A DNA stretch of 64,000 nucleotides, from the NCBI RefSeq assembly GCF_035984415.1, contig NZ_CP130720.1, positions 5,394,001 through 5,458,000 of the forward strand, given 5' to 3'. The stretch is from Streptomyces sp. NBC_01296 (GTDB lineage Bacteria; Actinomycetota; Actinomycetes; Streptomycetales; Streptomycetaceae). Every line of letters starts with the position of its first letter. Position 1 is the first letter of the stretch. Below the pieces are notes generated by a model. The model saw nothing but the letters and a program-made list of their open reading frames with translations, did not search any database and was not told the origin of the DNA. Below, piece by piece: positions 45,251 through 54,310 of the stretch. Made by a program: the position numbers and the translations under genes.

Positions 45251-47698
45251 CTATTCCAGGTATTCCGACGGGGGGCGGCTGCGCAGGCGGCCGCCGGTGA
45301 CGCCGCCCAGGGCGCCGGCGGCGGCGCCGGTCGTGGTGCCCGATGTCGTGGCGCCGGTGGTCCCGGTGGTCCCGGTGGTCGTCCCGGTGGTGGTGCCCTC
45401 GTTGCTCTGGCCTCCGGTCGTGTCGCCTTCCGTGGTCCCGCCCTCGGTGTCCTGCCCCTGGTTCCGGCCGCCCTGGTCCTGTTCGCCGTCCGGCGGTGTC
45501 GGCCGGTTCGGGCGGTTCGGGCGGTTCGGCCGGCTCGGCGGTGCCGGGGACTCCGGGGCGCTCTCGTCCGGCGTCGGTTCCGGGCTGCTCGGGATGAACG
45601 GCGGCGGGGACGGGGCGGCGCCCGGCTGGAGTTCGAGGTCGAAGTCCAGCGGGTCGCTGCCCTCCAGGGCGGTCTTCGTGTACTGCGCCCAGATCCGGGC
45701 CGGGTAGCCGCCGCCCCCGATCCGGGCCTCGTCGAGCGCCCCGTACAGGGATTCCAGGGCGCCGGTGTCGGGGTCCTGGCCCATCATCGAGACGACCGTG
45801 ACCAGGTCCGGGGTGTACGCCGCGAACCAGGCGGAGCGGTCCAGTTCGCCGGTGCCCGTCTTGCCGGCGGACGGGTGTCCGGCGGCGAGGGCGGCCGTAC
45901 CGGTGCCGTTGTCGACGACGCTGACCAGCATGGACGTGGTGGTGTCGGCGGCTTCGCGGCTGACGGCCTGCTTCGGGGTGCGGTCGGGCAGGCGGATGCT
46001 GTCGCTGCCCTTGGTGACCTTCTCGACGAGGGTGTACGGGGTGTAGCGGCCGTGGTCGGCGAGGGTCGCGTAGGCCTGGGTCATGTCCAGGACGCTGGCC
46101 TGCATGGTGCCGAGGGCCATGGCGGGACTCGCCACGAAGTTCGGTGTGTTCTCGGGGATGCCGAGGTCGATGGCGGTCTTCTTGACCTTGGCGGTGCCGA
46201 CGTCGACGACCATCTGGGCGAACACGGCGTTGACGGAGAGGTCGGTGGCGGTGGTGACGGGGATGTTCCCGTACGACAACTGGCCCTCGTTCTCGGGGGC
46301 GTACGGGGTCCGGGTGCCGACGACGCGGCGCTTGTTGTCGCCGTTGTAGAGGGTGTTGGGGGTGATCAGGCGACCGTCCTGGGTGCGCGAGTCGTTCTCG
46401 ACAGCGGCGGCGAACACGAACGGCTTGAAGGTGGAGGCCACTTGGTAGTCGTGCCGGGTCGCGTTGTTGACGTACTGCTTGGTGTAGTCGATGCCGCCGT
46501 ACATGGCGACGACCTTGCCGGTCGCCGGGTCGATGGAGACCCCGCCGGCCCGTACGACGCGGTCGGCCTTGCGGGCTTCCGGGTCGAGTTTGCTGACCAT
46601 CTTCTCGTCGACGGCGTCGACGAAGGCGTTCTGGCGGCGCTTGTCGATGGTGGTGGTGATGCGGTAGCCGCCCTCGGCGAGGGTCTTCTCGTCGAGGATC
46701 TTGTGTTCGACGATGTAGTCCTTGACGGCCTCGACGAGGTAGCCGCGCTGTCCGGAGAGGCCGGCGGCGGGGCGGACCTTGCCGGGTTCGGGGAACTGCG
46801 TCGCGGTCCGCTCGCCCGCGGGCAGCCACTGCTTTTTGACCATGCCGTCGAGTACGTAGTTCCAGCGGGCGAGCGCGCGGGTGCGGCTCTGGGGGTGCGC
46901 GACGACGTCGAAGGCGCTGGGGGAGTTGAGGAGCGTGGCGAGGTACGCGCCTTCGGCGGTGGTGAGTTTGCCGACGTCCTTGCCGTAGTAGGCCTGGGCG
47001 GCGGCCTGGATGCCGTAGGCGTTGCGGCCGAAGTAGCTGGTGTTGAGGTAGCCCTCGAGGATGTAGTCCTTCGATTTTTCGCGGCCGAGTTTGATCGCGA
47101 TGAAGAACTCTTTGACCTTGCGCGTGATCGTCTGTTCCTGGCCCAGGTAGTAGTTCTTGACGTACTGCTGGGTGATGGTCGAGCCGGACTGGGTGCCCTT
47201 GCCGGTCGCCGTGTTCCAGGCGGCGCGGATCATCGCCTTGGGGTCCACCGCCCGTTCGGAGTAGAAGTCCCGGTCCTCCGCGGCCAGTACGGCCTCCTGG
47301 ACCGTGCGGGGGATCTGCGAGAGCGGGACGTTGACGCGGTTGACCTCGCCGTCGCGGGCGAGCTGGGAGCCGTCGGCGTAGAGGTAGAGGTTGGACTGAG
47401 CGGTGGCGGCTGCGTTGGCGGGCGGGATGCGGACCAGCAGGTAGCCGGCGATGAGGGCGCCGATGACCAGCAGGGCGAGCAGCAGGACGGCGCCGAGGAC
47501 CATGCGCCAGGTGGGGACGAGGCGGCGCCAGCCGGTCCGCTTCCGTTTCCGCTCGGCCTTCTCGGCGGCTCTGCGCGACTGCTTCTCGCCGGACGGCCGC
47601 TGCGGCTTCCTCGGCTGCTGCGACTCCTGCGCGGGAGGTCCTGCGGGGGTGTCCGGGTCACGAGGGGTCCAGCCCGGTGGTGGTGACTGGTCGCTCAT
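45251..47698 (-). CDS. Class A penicillin-binding protein (bifunctional PG synthase)
   Basis: 815 residues from ATG 47698, AGGAG 8 nt upstream. A basic cytoplasmic tail and a membrane anchor (MVLGAVLLLALLVIGALIAG) lead to the GT51 glycosyltransferase domain (EAVLAAEDRDFYSE, GSTITQQYVKN, EGYLNTSYFGRNAYGI). The transpeptidase domain follows with SxxK in ASTFKPF, SxN in SVNAVF and KTG in GKTGTG. The last ~120 residues are a disordered Pro/Thr/Gly tail with PNRPNRP and TTTGTT repeats. It polymerises and cross-links cell wall outside the membrane. The gene is monocistronic. Confidence 0.95.
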   Translation of the reverse strand: MSDQSPPPGWTPRDPDTPAGPPAQESQQPRKPQRPSGEKQSRRAAEKAERKRKRTGWRRLVPTWRMVLGAVLLLALLVIGALIAGYLLVRIPPANAAATAQSNLYLYADGSQLARDGEVNRVNVPLSQIPRTVQEAVLAAEDRDFYSERAVDPKAMIRAAWNTATGKGTQSGSTITQQYVKNYYLGQEQTITRKVKEFFIAIKLGREKSKDYILEGYLNTSYFGRNAYGIQAAAQAYYGKDVGKLTTAEGAYLATLLNSPSAFDVVAHPQSRTRALARWNYVLDGMVKKQWLPAGERTATQFPEPGKVRPAAGLSGQRGYLVEAVKDYIVEHKILDEKTLAEGGYRITTTIDKRRQNAFVDAVDEKMVSKLDPEARKADRVVRAGGVSIDPATGKVVAMYGGIDYTKQYVNNATRHDYQVASTFKPFVFAAAVENDSRTQDGRLITPNTLYNGDNKRRVVGTRTPYAPENEGQLSYGNIPVTTATDLSVNAVFAQMVVDVGTAKVKKTAIDLGIPENTPNFVASPAMALGTMQASVLDMTQAYATLADHGRYTPYTLVEKVTKGSDSIRLPDRTPKQAVSREAADTTTSMLVSVVDNGTGTAALAAGHPSAGKTGTGELDRSAWFAAYTPDLVTVVSMMGQDPDTGALESLYGALDEARIGGGGYPARIWAQYTKTALEGSDPLDFDLELQPGAAPSPPPFIPSSPEPTPDESAPESPAPPSRPNRPNRPNRPTPPDGEQDQGGRNQGQDTEGGTTEGDTTGGQSNEGTTTGTTTGTTGTTGATTSGTTTGAAAGALGGVTGGRLRSRPPSEYLE

Positions 47699-47873
47699 CG
47701 CCAGGACTCCTCGACGCCGTACGAAATATCCACATCTGTACTCCGTGTTGTCTACCTGATGACCGCTCATTCCGCTTCGGACGGGCGTAAATCGGTCGCG
47801 TGGATCGCCCCTCCGCACTAAGCTCGCGCGCTTTGGCCGACGTAGGAACGACCGGGGAAAACGGAGGGATACG

Positions 47874-48701
47874 GTGCGCCAGGCAATGGCTCGCAGAGCG
47901 TGGCTCTATCCGGCCGTCGCGGCCGGCGGGTTCAGGCGCTACGCCACGTACGGGACGGCGACGGCGGCAGGGGTGTTCACCAACACCGTCTTCGGCTTCA
48001 TCCTCGCGTACACGTACATCGCGCTGTGGGACGAGCGGCCCGGACTCGGCGGCTACGACCAGGCGCAGGCGCTGACGTTCGTCTGGGTGAGCCAGTCGCT
48101 GCTCGCCGCGGGCGCGCTCATCGGCGGCGGCTTCCAGGAAGAGATGCAGGAGCGCATCCGTACGGGTGACATCGCCGTCGACCTGTACCGGCCGGCCGAT
48201 CTGCAGATGTGGTGGCTCGCGGCCGATCTGGGGCGCGCGGGCTTCCAGTTGCTCGGGCGCGGGGTGGTGCCGCTGCTCGCGGGGGCGCTGGCGTTCGAGC
48301 TGGCACTGCCCGTCGATCCGGTGCGCTGGCTGCTGTTCCTGGTGTCCGTCCTGCTCGCGCTGGTCGTCAGCTTCGGGATCCGGTACCTGCTGGGGCTGGC
48401 CGCGTTCTGGCTGATGGACGGGACCGGGATCAACCTGATGGCCGTCGTCGTCACGATCTTCTGCTCCGGGATGCTGCTGCCGCTGACGGTGTTCCCGGGC
48501 GGCTTCGGCGAGATCGTCCGCGTCCTGCCGTGGGCGGCGATGATCCAGGTGCCGCTGGACGTGCTGATGGGCGTGCACTTTGGCGCCGGGGGCGCGGTGC
48601 GGGCGCTGGGCTTCCAGGCGGGATGGGCGTTCGTACTGCTGGGCACGGGACGGCTGTTGCAGTCGGCGGCGACGCGGAAGGTGGTGGTCCAGGGTGGCTG
48701 A
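47874..48701 (+). CDS. ABC-2 type transporter permease (first subunit)
   Basis: 275 residues from GTG 47874 with GGAGGG upstream. Six hydrophobic helices and a cytoplasmic loop (QEEMQERIRTGDIAVDLYRP) mark the DUF990/ABC-2 permease type that pairs with a second permease and an ATPase. It is the first gene of a three-gene operon; a TAAGCT -10-like box is at 47819-47824. The 3' end overlaps the next gene by 8 nt. Confidence 0.88.
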   Translation: MRQAMARRAWLYPAVAAGGFRRYATYGTATAAGVFTNTVFGFILAYTYIALWDERPGLGGYDQAQALTFVWVSQSLLAAGALIGGGFQEEMQERIRTGDIAVDLYRPADLQMWWLAADLGRAGFQLLGRGVVPLLAGALAFELALPVDPVRWLLFLVSVLLALVVSFGIRYLLGLAAFWLMDGTGINLMAVVVTIFCSGMLLPLTVFPGGFGEIVRVLPWAAMIQVPLDVLMGVHFGAGGAVRALGFQAGWAFVLLGTGRLLQSAATRKVVVQGG

Positions 48702-49566
48702 GGCGGTGGTGGCCGCGGCGCGGCGGCCCGGGGAACTCGCGGACGTACCGCCGCGGAACCGGACCGTGGAGGGGCTGCGCGGCTACGGGCTGATCGTGGC
48801 GATGTGGGTCCGGTCGACGATGACGTACCGGACGTCCTTCCTGCTCTCCACGTTCGGGAACGCGGCGATCACGCTCCTCGACTTCGTCGCGATCTGGATC
48901 ATGTTCTCGCACGTGGACGTGCTCGGCGGCTTCGCGCTGCCCGAGATCGCCCTGCTGTACGGCTCCGCCTCGGCCTCCTTGGGCCTCGCGGACCTGCTCC
49001 TCGGCAATACGGACCGCATCGGCGTCCGGATCCGCGACGGCTCGCTCGACACCATGCTGGTGCGCCCGGTCCCGGTGCTCGCGCAGGTCGCGGCGGACCG
49101 CTTCGCGCTGCGGCGGGTGGGGCGGATCGCGCAGGGCCTGGCGGTGCTGGTCTGGGCGGTCTCCGAGCTGGACGTGGACTGGACGGCCGGGAAGGTGTGG
49201 CTGATGCCGGTGATGGTCGTGGCCGGGGCGGCGATCTTCGGGGCGGTGATGGTGGCCGGGGCGGCGTTCCAGTTCGTCGCCGGGGACGCCGCGGAGGTGC
49301 AGAACTCCTTCACGTACGGCGGGAACACGATGCTCCAGTACCCGCCGACGGTGTTCGGGAAGGACCTGCTGCGCGGGGTCACCTTCGTCGTGCCGCTGGC
49401 CTTCGTGAACTGGCTGCCCGCCCTGTACGTGCTGGGGCGGCCCGATCCGCTGGGGCTGCCGGGGTGGGTGGCGTTCCTGAGCCCGCTGGTGGCGGTGGTG
49501 GTGTTCGTACCCGCGTCGCTGGTGTGGCGTGCGGGTCTTCGTTCGTACCGGAGTACGGGGAGCTGA
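48694..49566 (+). CDS. ABC-2 type transporter permease (second subunit)
   Basis: 290 residues from GTG 48694, overlapping the first permease by 8 nt. Six helices are seen, and the loop GNTDRIGVRIRDGSLDTMLVRPV parallels the first subunit's RIRTGDIAVDLYRP. The two permeases form a heterodimer. The substrate is unknown. Some related exporters move lipids or polyketide-type drugs. Confidence 0.85.
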   Translation: MAEAVVAAARRPGELADVPPRNRTVEGLRGYGLIVAMWVRSTMTYRTSFLLSTFGNAAITLLDFVAIWIMFSHVDVLGGFALPEIALLYGSASASLGLADLLLGNTDRIGVRIRDGSLDTMLVRPVPVLAQVAADRFALRRVGRIAQGLAVLVWAVSELDVDWTAGKVWLMPVMVVAGAAIFGAVMVAGAAFQFVAGDAAEVQNSFTYGGNTMLQYPPTVFGKDLLRGVTFVVPLAFVNWLPALYVLGRPDPLGLPGWVAFLSPLVAVVVFVPASLVWRAGLRSYRSTGS

Positions 49567-49572
49567 GCGGCT

Positions 49573-50541
49573 GTGGGCACGGATGTGCTGATCGAGCTGG
49601 ACGGGGTCGAGAAGGTCTTCGACGTACGGCGCCGGGTGGGCCTGATGCGGCGGGAGAAACGGCAGGTCAGGGCGGTTGACGGGATCAGCTTCGAGGTGGC
49701 GCGGGGGGAGGTGGTCGGCTACATCGGGCCCAACGGCGCCGGGAAGTCGACCACGATCAAGATGCTGACCGGCATCCTCACCCCCAGCGGCGGCCGGCTG
49801 CGCGTCGCGGGGATCGACCCGGCGCGGGAGCGGATGCGGCTGGCGCACCGGATCGGGGTGGTGTTCGGGCAGCGGACCACGCTGTGGTGGGACCTGCCGC
49901 TGAAGGACTCGTACGGGCTGATGCGGCGGATGTACCGGATCCCGGCGGCGCGGTTCAAGGAGAACCTGGAGCGCTGCGTGGACCGCCTCGACCTGGCCGA
50001 GCTGCTCGACGTACCGGTGCGGCAGCTGTCGCTGGGCCAGCGGATGCGCGGGGACATCGCGGCGGCGCTGCTGCACGATCCGGACGTGCTGTACCTGGAC
50101 GAGCCGACGATCGGGCTCGACGTGGTGAGCAAGGCGAAGGTACGGGGCTTCCTGCGGCAGTTGAACGCGGAGCTCGGCACGACCGTGCTGCTCACGACCC
50201 ATGACCTGCAGGACATCGAGCAGCTGTGCGAGCGGGTGATGGTGATCGACCACGGGCGGCTGATGTACGACGGGGCGCTGGGCGGTCTGCACTCGATGGG
50301 GGAGGGCGGCGGCGAGCGGACGCTGGTGGTGGACCTGGAGCGGGAGCTTCCGGAGATCAGCGTGCCGGGGGCGCGGGTGGTGAAGGTGGACGGCCCGCGG
50401 CAGTGGCTGGCGTTCCCGGCGGGGACCTCGGCGGCGCCCCTGGTGGCGGAGGTGGCGGCGCGGTACCCGCTGCTGGACCTGTCGGTCCGGGAGCCGGACA
50501 TCGAGGACGTGATCGCGCGGATGTACGCGGGGCGGGGGTGA
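49573..50541 (+). CDS. ABC transporter ATPase of the ABC-2 exporter
   Basis: 322 residues from GTG 49573, 6 nt after the second permease. Walker A GPNGAGKST, signature LSLGQRMR (Q in place of the usual G-G), Walker B VLYLDEPTIGLD and switch His in LLTTHD are all intact. The C-terminal ~80 residues are the extra domain of exporter ATPases of the NatA type. It powers the two-permease exporter encoded upstream. Confidence 0.93.
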   Translation: MGTDVLIELDGVEKVFDVRRRVGLMRREKRQVRAVDGISFEVARGEVVGYIGPNGAGKSTTIKMLTGILTPSGGRLRVAGIDPARERMRLAHRIGVVFGQRTTLWWDLPLKDSYGLMRRMYRIPAARFKENLERCVDRLDLAELLDVPVRQLSLGQRMRGDIAAALLHDPDVLYLDEPTIGLDVVSKAKVRGFLRQLNAELGTTVLLTTHDLQDIEQLCERVMVIDHGRLMYDGALGGLHSMGEGGGERTLVVDLERELPEISVPGARVVKVDGPRQWLAFPAGTSAAPLVAEVAARYPLLDLSVREPDIEDVIARMYAGRG

Positions 50542-50583
50542 GGGGGCGGGAGCGGTCCGGGTGGCCCGGGGGGCCGGTGGCCC

Positions 50584-50632
50584 GGGCTGAGGGCTAAGGG
50601 CTAAGGGCTGAGGGCTAAGGGATAAGGGATAA
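50584..50632. repeat. Seven tandem copies of a 7-bp unit
   Basis: GGGCTGA, GGGCTAA (x2), GGGCTGA, GGGCTAA and GGGATAA (x2) run without interruption in the 166-nt gap after the ABC operon. The 7-bp period is not codon-related. Nothing else is evident in the gap except a TAGGCT -10 (50695-50700) for the next gene. Confidence 0.92.
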
Positions 50633-50707
50633 ATCAGGGGCGAGCGGGGGTCGGAGCCAGGGCTGGGGCCATACAACTCCCTTGCGTGGCTGCATAGGCT
50701 GTTCCCC

Positions 50708-51400
50708 ATGACTGACGAGCGGCCGGAGAAGCCGTTGCCGGAGCTGAGGGCGTCGGACGCCGACCGTGACCGGGTGGTGGAGCGTCTGCGGGACGCCGTC
50801 GCCGAGGGCCGGATCGACATGGAGGAGTTCGAGGAGCGGCTGGAGGCTGCGTACAAGTCGAAGACGTACGCCGAACTGGAACCGCTGACCAGCGACTTGC
50901 CGGCACCGGGCGCACCCTCGATGGCGATTGCTGCGTCGGGCCCGGCCCCGGTGCCTGCTTCGGGGGACGGCTCGTGGACGTCCAGGATCGGGGGCGCCGG
51001 TCTGCCGGCGGGATCGTCGCCGGCCGTCGCGGTCATGTCGTCGTTCCAGCGCAAGGGCAACTGGACGGTGCCCGCCCGCCTGGACGCGGTGGCGTTCTGG
51101 GGCGGCGGCGAGCTCGACCTGCGCGAGGCGAACTTCGCGCAGCGGGAGGTGGTCATCAACTGCGTCGCGATCATGGGCGGGATCCAGATCACCGTCCCGC
51201 CGGGCGTGGACGTCGACGTCCGGGGCTTCGGCTTCATGGGCGCCTTCGATCAGCGCGACACCCCGGGCCCGGTCGCCCCGGGTGCCCCGCGGGTGGTCGT
51301 GACGGGCTTCGCCTTCTGGGGCGGCGTCGAGATCAAAACCAAATCCCCCAAGCGCCCCAAACCCCTGCCCGGCGGCCCGAACCTCCGCAAGGAGCTGTAG
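50708..51400 (+). CDS. DUF1707 protein with LiaF-like C-terminal domain
   Basis: 230 residues from ATG 50708, probably leaderless (TAGGCT 7 nt upstream). The N-terminal DUF1707 module reads LRASDADRDRVVERLRDAVA and RIDMEEFEERLEAAYKSKTY. After a Pro/Ser linker the C-terminal beta-helix repeats (VAFWGGGELDLREANF, INCVAIMGGIQITVPPGVDV, GFAFWGGVEIK) resemble the LiaF/DUF2154 domain. No membrane helix is visible. A cell-envelope stress sensing role is the general guess for the family. Confidence 0.85.
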   Translation: MTDERPEKPLPELRASDADRDRVVERLRDAVAEGRIDMEEFEERLEAAYKSKTYAELEPLTSDLPAPGAPSMAIAASGPAPVPASGDGSWTSRIGGAGLPAGSSPAVAVMSSFQRKGNWTVPARLDAVAFWGGGELDLREANFAQREVVINCVAIMGGIQITVPPGVDVDVRGFGFMGAFDQRDTPGPVAPGAPRVVVTGFAFWGGVEIKTKSPKRPKPLPGGPNLRKEL

Positions 51401-51558
51401 CGGGGATCGGGGCGGGGGCGTGTGTCGCCGAGCCCGGTCGGGCCGTACGGGCCGCCCGGCCCCTCGCGGGCGGTGAAATCGGCGTGCCGGGAACTCCTCG
51501 GACCTCCGGGGAGTCGGATGCTATGCAGACACCGGCGCCCGGGGGAAGGGAGGAGCAC

Positions 51559-52866
51559 ATGGACAACCGCACCAACGCCGTAGGCACTGGCACTGGAACC
51601 GGCGGCTTCGTGTTCAGCGAGGCCGACGAGGAGCGCCGGCGCGGCGTCCGCCGGATGAAGACCACCGCCACCGGTCTGCTGATCCTGGTCGCGCTGGTCT
51701 ACGTACTGACCACCTGGGCAGAGCACTCCGGAGCCGGCGGCTGGGCCGGCTACGTCCGGGCCGCCGCCGAGGCCGGCATGGTCGGCGCGCTCGCGGACTG
51801 GTTCGCCGTCACCGCGCTGTTCCGGCGCCCGCTCGGCCTGCCCATCCCGCACACCGCGATCATCCCGACCAAGAAGGACCAGCTCGGCGTCTCCCTCGGA
51901 GAGTTCGTCGGCGAGAACTTCCTCTCCCCGGACGTGGTCCGCGCCCGCCTGCACGCCCTCCGGATCGGCAGCCGGCTCGGAGCCTGGCTGGCCGAGCCCG
52001 CGCACGCGGACCGGGTCACGGCCGAGCTGGCCACCGCGCTGCGCGGAGCCCTGACCGTACTGCGCGATTCCGATGTGCAGGCCGTCGTGGGCGAGGCCAT
52101 CACCCGGCGGGCCGAGACCGCCGAGATCGCGCCGGGGATCGGCAAGACGCTGGAGAAGGTCGTCGCGGACGGCGGGCACCGCCGCGTCGTCGACCTCGTC
52201 TGCGTCAAGGCCCACGACTGGCTGGTGACGCACGGGGAGTCGGTGATGGGCGCGGTCCAGGGCGGCGCGCCCGGCTGGACCCCGCGGTTCGTGGACCGCA
52301 AGGTCGGCGAGCGCGTGTACAAGGAACTGCTCCGCTTCCTGACCGAGATGCGGGACATGCCGGAGCACCCGGCGCGCGGGGCGGTGGACCGGTTCCTGAC
52401 GGACTTCGCGGCCGACCTCCAGTCGGACAGGGACACCCGGGCCCGGGTGGAGCGCCTGAAGTCCGAGATCCTGCAGCGCGAGGAGGTCCAGGACGTGATC
52501 GCCTCCGCCTGGACCGCGATCCGGTCGATGATCATCTCGGCGGCGGAGGACGAGCAGAGCGAGCTGCGGCTGCGGGTCCGCTCCTCGCTGCTGTCGCTGG
52601 GGGCGCGGCTGGCGACGGACGGCCGGCTCCAGGACAAGGTGGAGGGCTGGATCGAGGGCGCGGTGGTGTACGTGGTGACGAACTACCGGGCCGAGATCAC
52701 CTCGCTGATCACGGACACGGTGGCCGGGTGGGACGCCGAGCACACATCGCGGAAGATCGAGGCCCACATCGGCCGGGACCTGCAGTTCATCCGCATCAAC
52801 GGCACGGTGGTCGGCGCCCTGGCCGGACTGCTGATCTACGCGGTGTCGCAGGCGTTCGGCGCGTAG
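51559..52866 (+). CDS. DUF445 family membrane protein
   Basis: 435 residues from ATG 51559; a second in-frame ATG at 51523 is possible. A first transmembrane helix (TGLLILVALVYVLTTWAE) is followed by the DUF445 signature WFAVTALFRRPLGLPIPHTAIIPTKKD in part, a long helical middle, and a C-terminal helix (INGTVVGALAGLLIYAVSQ). The fold places a helical domain on one side of the membrane between two anchors. The function is unknown. It is an isolated gene. Confidence 0.9.
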   Translation: MDNRTNAVGTGTGTGGFVFSEADEERRRGVRRMKTTATGLLILVALVYVLTTWAEHSGAGGWAGYVRAAAEAGMVGALADWFAVTALFRRPLGLPIPHTAIIPTKKDQLGVSLGEFVGENFLSPDVVRARLHALRIGSRLGAWLAEPAHADRVTAELATALRGALTVLRDSDVQAVVGEAITRRAETAEIAPGIGKTLEKVVADGGHRRVVDLVCVKAHDWLVTHGESVMGAVQGGAPGWTPRFVDRKVGERVYKELLRFLTEMRDMPEHPARGAVDRFLTDFAADLQSDRDTRARVERLKSEILQREEVQDVIASAWTAIRSMIISAAEDEQSELRLRVRSSLLSLGARLATDGRLQDKVEGWIEGAVVYVVTNYRAEITSLITDTVAGWDAEHTSRKIEAHIGRDLQFIRINGTVVGALAGLLIYAVSQAFGA

Positions 52867-52899
52867 CCGGGCAGCCGCCGCCCACCCGGCCCGGCTGCC

Positions 52900-53199
52900 T
52901 CAGCCGCGGTCGGCGACGGCCCAGGACGCGGTCGCCACGACGGCCGCGGCCCCGAGGACGGCCGGCCAGGCCCCGACCTTCTTGGCCAGCGGGTGCGCGC
53001 CCGCGAAGCCGGCGAGGTACAGCGCGCCGAGCCCGGCCGCCGCGGGGGTGCCGCCGCGCCGGTGCCATTCCCGCCCGGCGGCGAGCCCGGCGGCGCCGAG
53101 CACGACACCGCCCAGCGGACGCTTCTTGGTCCACCGGGCGACGGCGTACCCGCCGACCAGTCCGGCGGCCGCCACTGCGGAACTCGGTACGCGCGCCAT
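52900..53199 (-). CDS. Small hypothetical Ala/Gly-rich membrane protein
   Basis: 99 residues from ATG 53199. Two or three weakly hydrophobic Ala/Gly helices (AVAAAGLVGGYAVARW, LGGVVLGAAGLAAG, AVLGAAAVVATASWAVAD) alternate with basic turns. The ribosome site is modest. It is convergent with the DUF445 gene. No family is recognised. Confidence 0.6.
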   Translation of the reverse strand: MARVPSSAVAAAGLVGGYAVARWTKKRPLGGVVLGAAGLAAGREWHRRGGTPAAAGLGALYLAGFAGAHPLAKKVGAWPAVLGAAAVVATASWAVADRG

Positions 53200-53272
53200 G
53201 CCCACTTGCCCACTCCTCAAGTCGTCTGATCTGACGGATCTCACTTGTACTGCTCCTGCGAGTGCTACGAGG

Positions 53273-53458
53273 CTAACGCGGGGGCTTGACCACCCGGCGG
53301 GCCCCCAGCGCCCCCAGCACGAGCACGGCCCCGCCGATCACACCGTCCGGCACGGCGTCCTTGACGGCGCGCGGCAGCAGTGCCACCACGCCCAGGACGA
53401 GAAGGAAGGCGAGCACGCACCGGCCGGTGGCCCGAAGCAGTCTGTCGAGTCCGTACAC
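53273..53458 (-). CDS. Possible 61-residue membrane peptide
   Basis: From GTG 53458 the frame encodes VYGLDRLLRATGRCVLAFLL, continuing hydrophobic to ALLPRAV, then a second helix GVIGGAVLVLGALG and a basic end. Two membrane helices with positive ends look real, but the ribosome site is weak. The frame stays open upstream to 53611 with a sequence that does not look coding, because it crosses the divergent promoter. Confidence 0.4.
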   Translation of the reverse strand: MYGLDRLLRATGRCVLAFLLVLGVVALLPRAVKDAVPDGVIGGAVLVLGALGARRVVKPPR

Positions 53459-53612
53459 GGGTTGCTCAACGCGCCGCGGGTCCCCCCGACACGGAGTGCG
53501 GGGAGGGGATTTGTCGCACACTCGCCGGATCCGTGCGATACGTGCTCCAGGAACCGGTCCGGCATAGATTGACTCTCCCATCCCAAACGGGAAAAAGAGG
53601 AGCTCGGACATC

Positions 53613-54149
53613 GTGATCTGCTACGGACAGGCCGTCCTCGACCTCGCGGACGAACTGGTCGACGCCTATGCCGACGTCTTCTCCGCTCCGCCGTGGAACG
53701 AGGACGAAGAAACCATTCGCCAGTTCGCGGTCCGCCTCCAGGCCGACGCCCGGCGCCGCGGTTTCCGTACGGCTCTCGCCCAGTCGACGGCCGGCATCGA
53801 CGGCTTCGCCACGGGCTGGCTCACCCCGGCGTCCTTCCCCAAGGCCCGCGGGTACACCCAGGTCGCGGCGCAGCTGGGCCCGGAGCGGGTGCGGGAACTC
53901 CTGACGGGTGCGCTGGAGATAGGCGAGCTCGCCGTACGCCCCTACGCGCGCGGCCACGGCACGGGCCGGGCCCTGCTCACCGAGATCACCGCCGACGCCC
54001 CGGACCGGCGGGCCTGGCTGCTGACCTCCCGCCTGGCGACCGACACGGTGGCCACGTACCGGCGCCTGGGCTGGCACGAGGTCACGGCCCGGCCGGGCAC
54101 GCAGACAGGGGTGATCGTCTTCCTGTCCCCGGACCACCCGGGCCGCTAG
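53613..54149 (+). CDS. GNAT-family N-acetyltransferase
   Basis: 178 residues from GTG 53613 with AGAGGAG upstream. The acetyl-CoA-binding motif A is GELAVRPYARGHGTGRALLTEI (R-x-x-G-x-G type) near residue 105, and a motif B-like segment YRRLGWHEVT follows. The substrate is unknown; small-molecule acetylation is most common for such stand-alone members. Confidence 0.85.
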   Translation: MICYGQAVLDLADELVDAYADVFSAPPWNEDEETIRQFAVRLQADARRRGFRTALAQSTAGIDGFATGWLTPASFPKARGYTQVAAQLGPERVRELLTGALEIGELAVRPYARGHGTGRALLTEITADAPDRRAWLLTSRLATDTVATYRRLGWHEVTARPGTQTGVIVFLSPDHPGR

Positions 54150-54310
54150 GGAGGTGTCTTCGGCCCGACGCGACACACCTCGCGCCGTTGTGCCGTCGTC
54201 GAAGCGCGCCGATACGAGCACCGAACGACCAGGGCTGATCCGGCGTGACCGGGCGTGACCGGAAGGCCGGCCCGGGGGTGTCGGCGGCTCACGCCGGGCA
54301 TACCCGCGGC

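Noticed and set aside
53459-53611. N-terminal extension of the small membrane peptide to 112 residues
   Set aside because: It would start inside the divergent acetyltransferase promoter and its sequence is low-complexity Arg/Pro without coding character.
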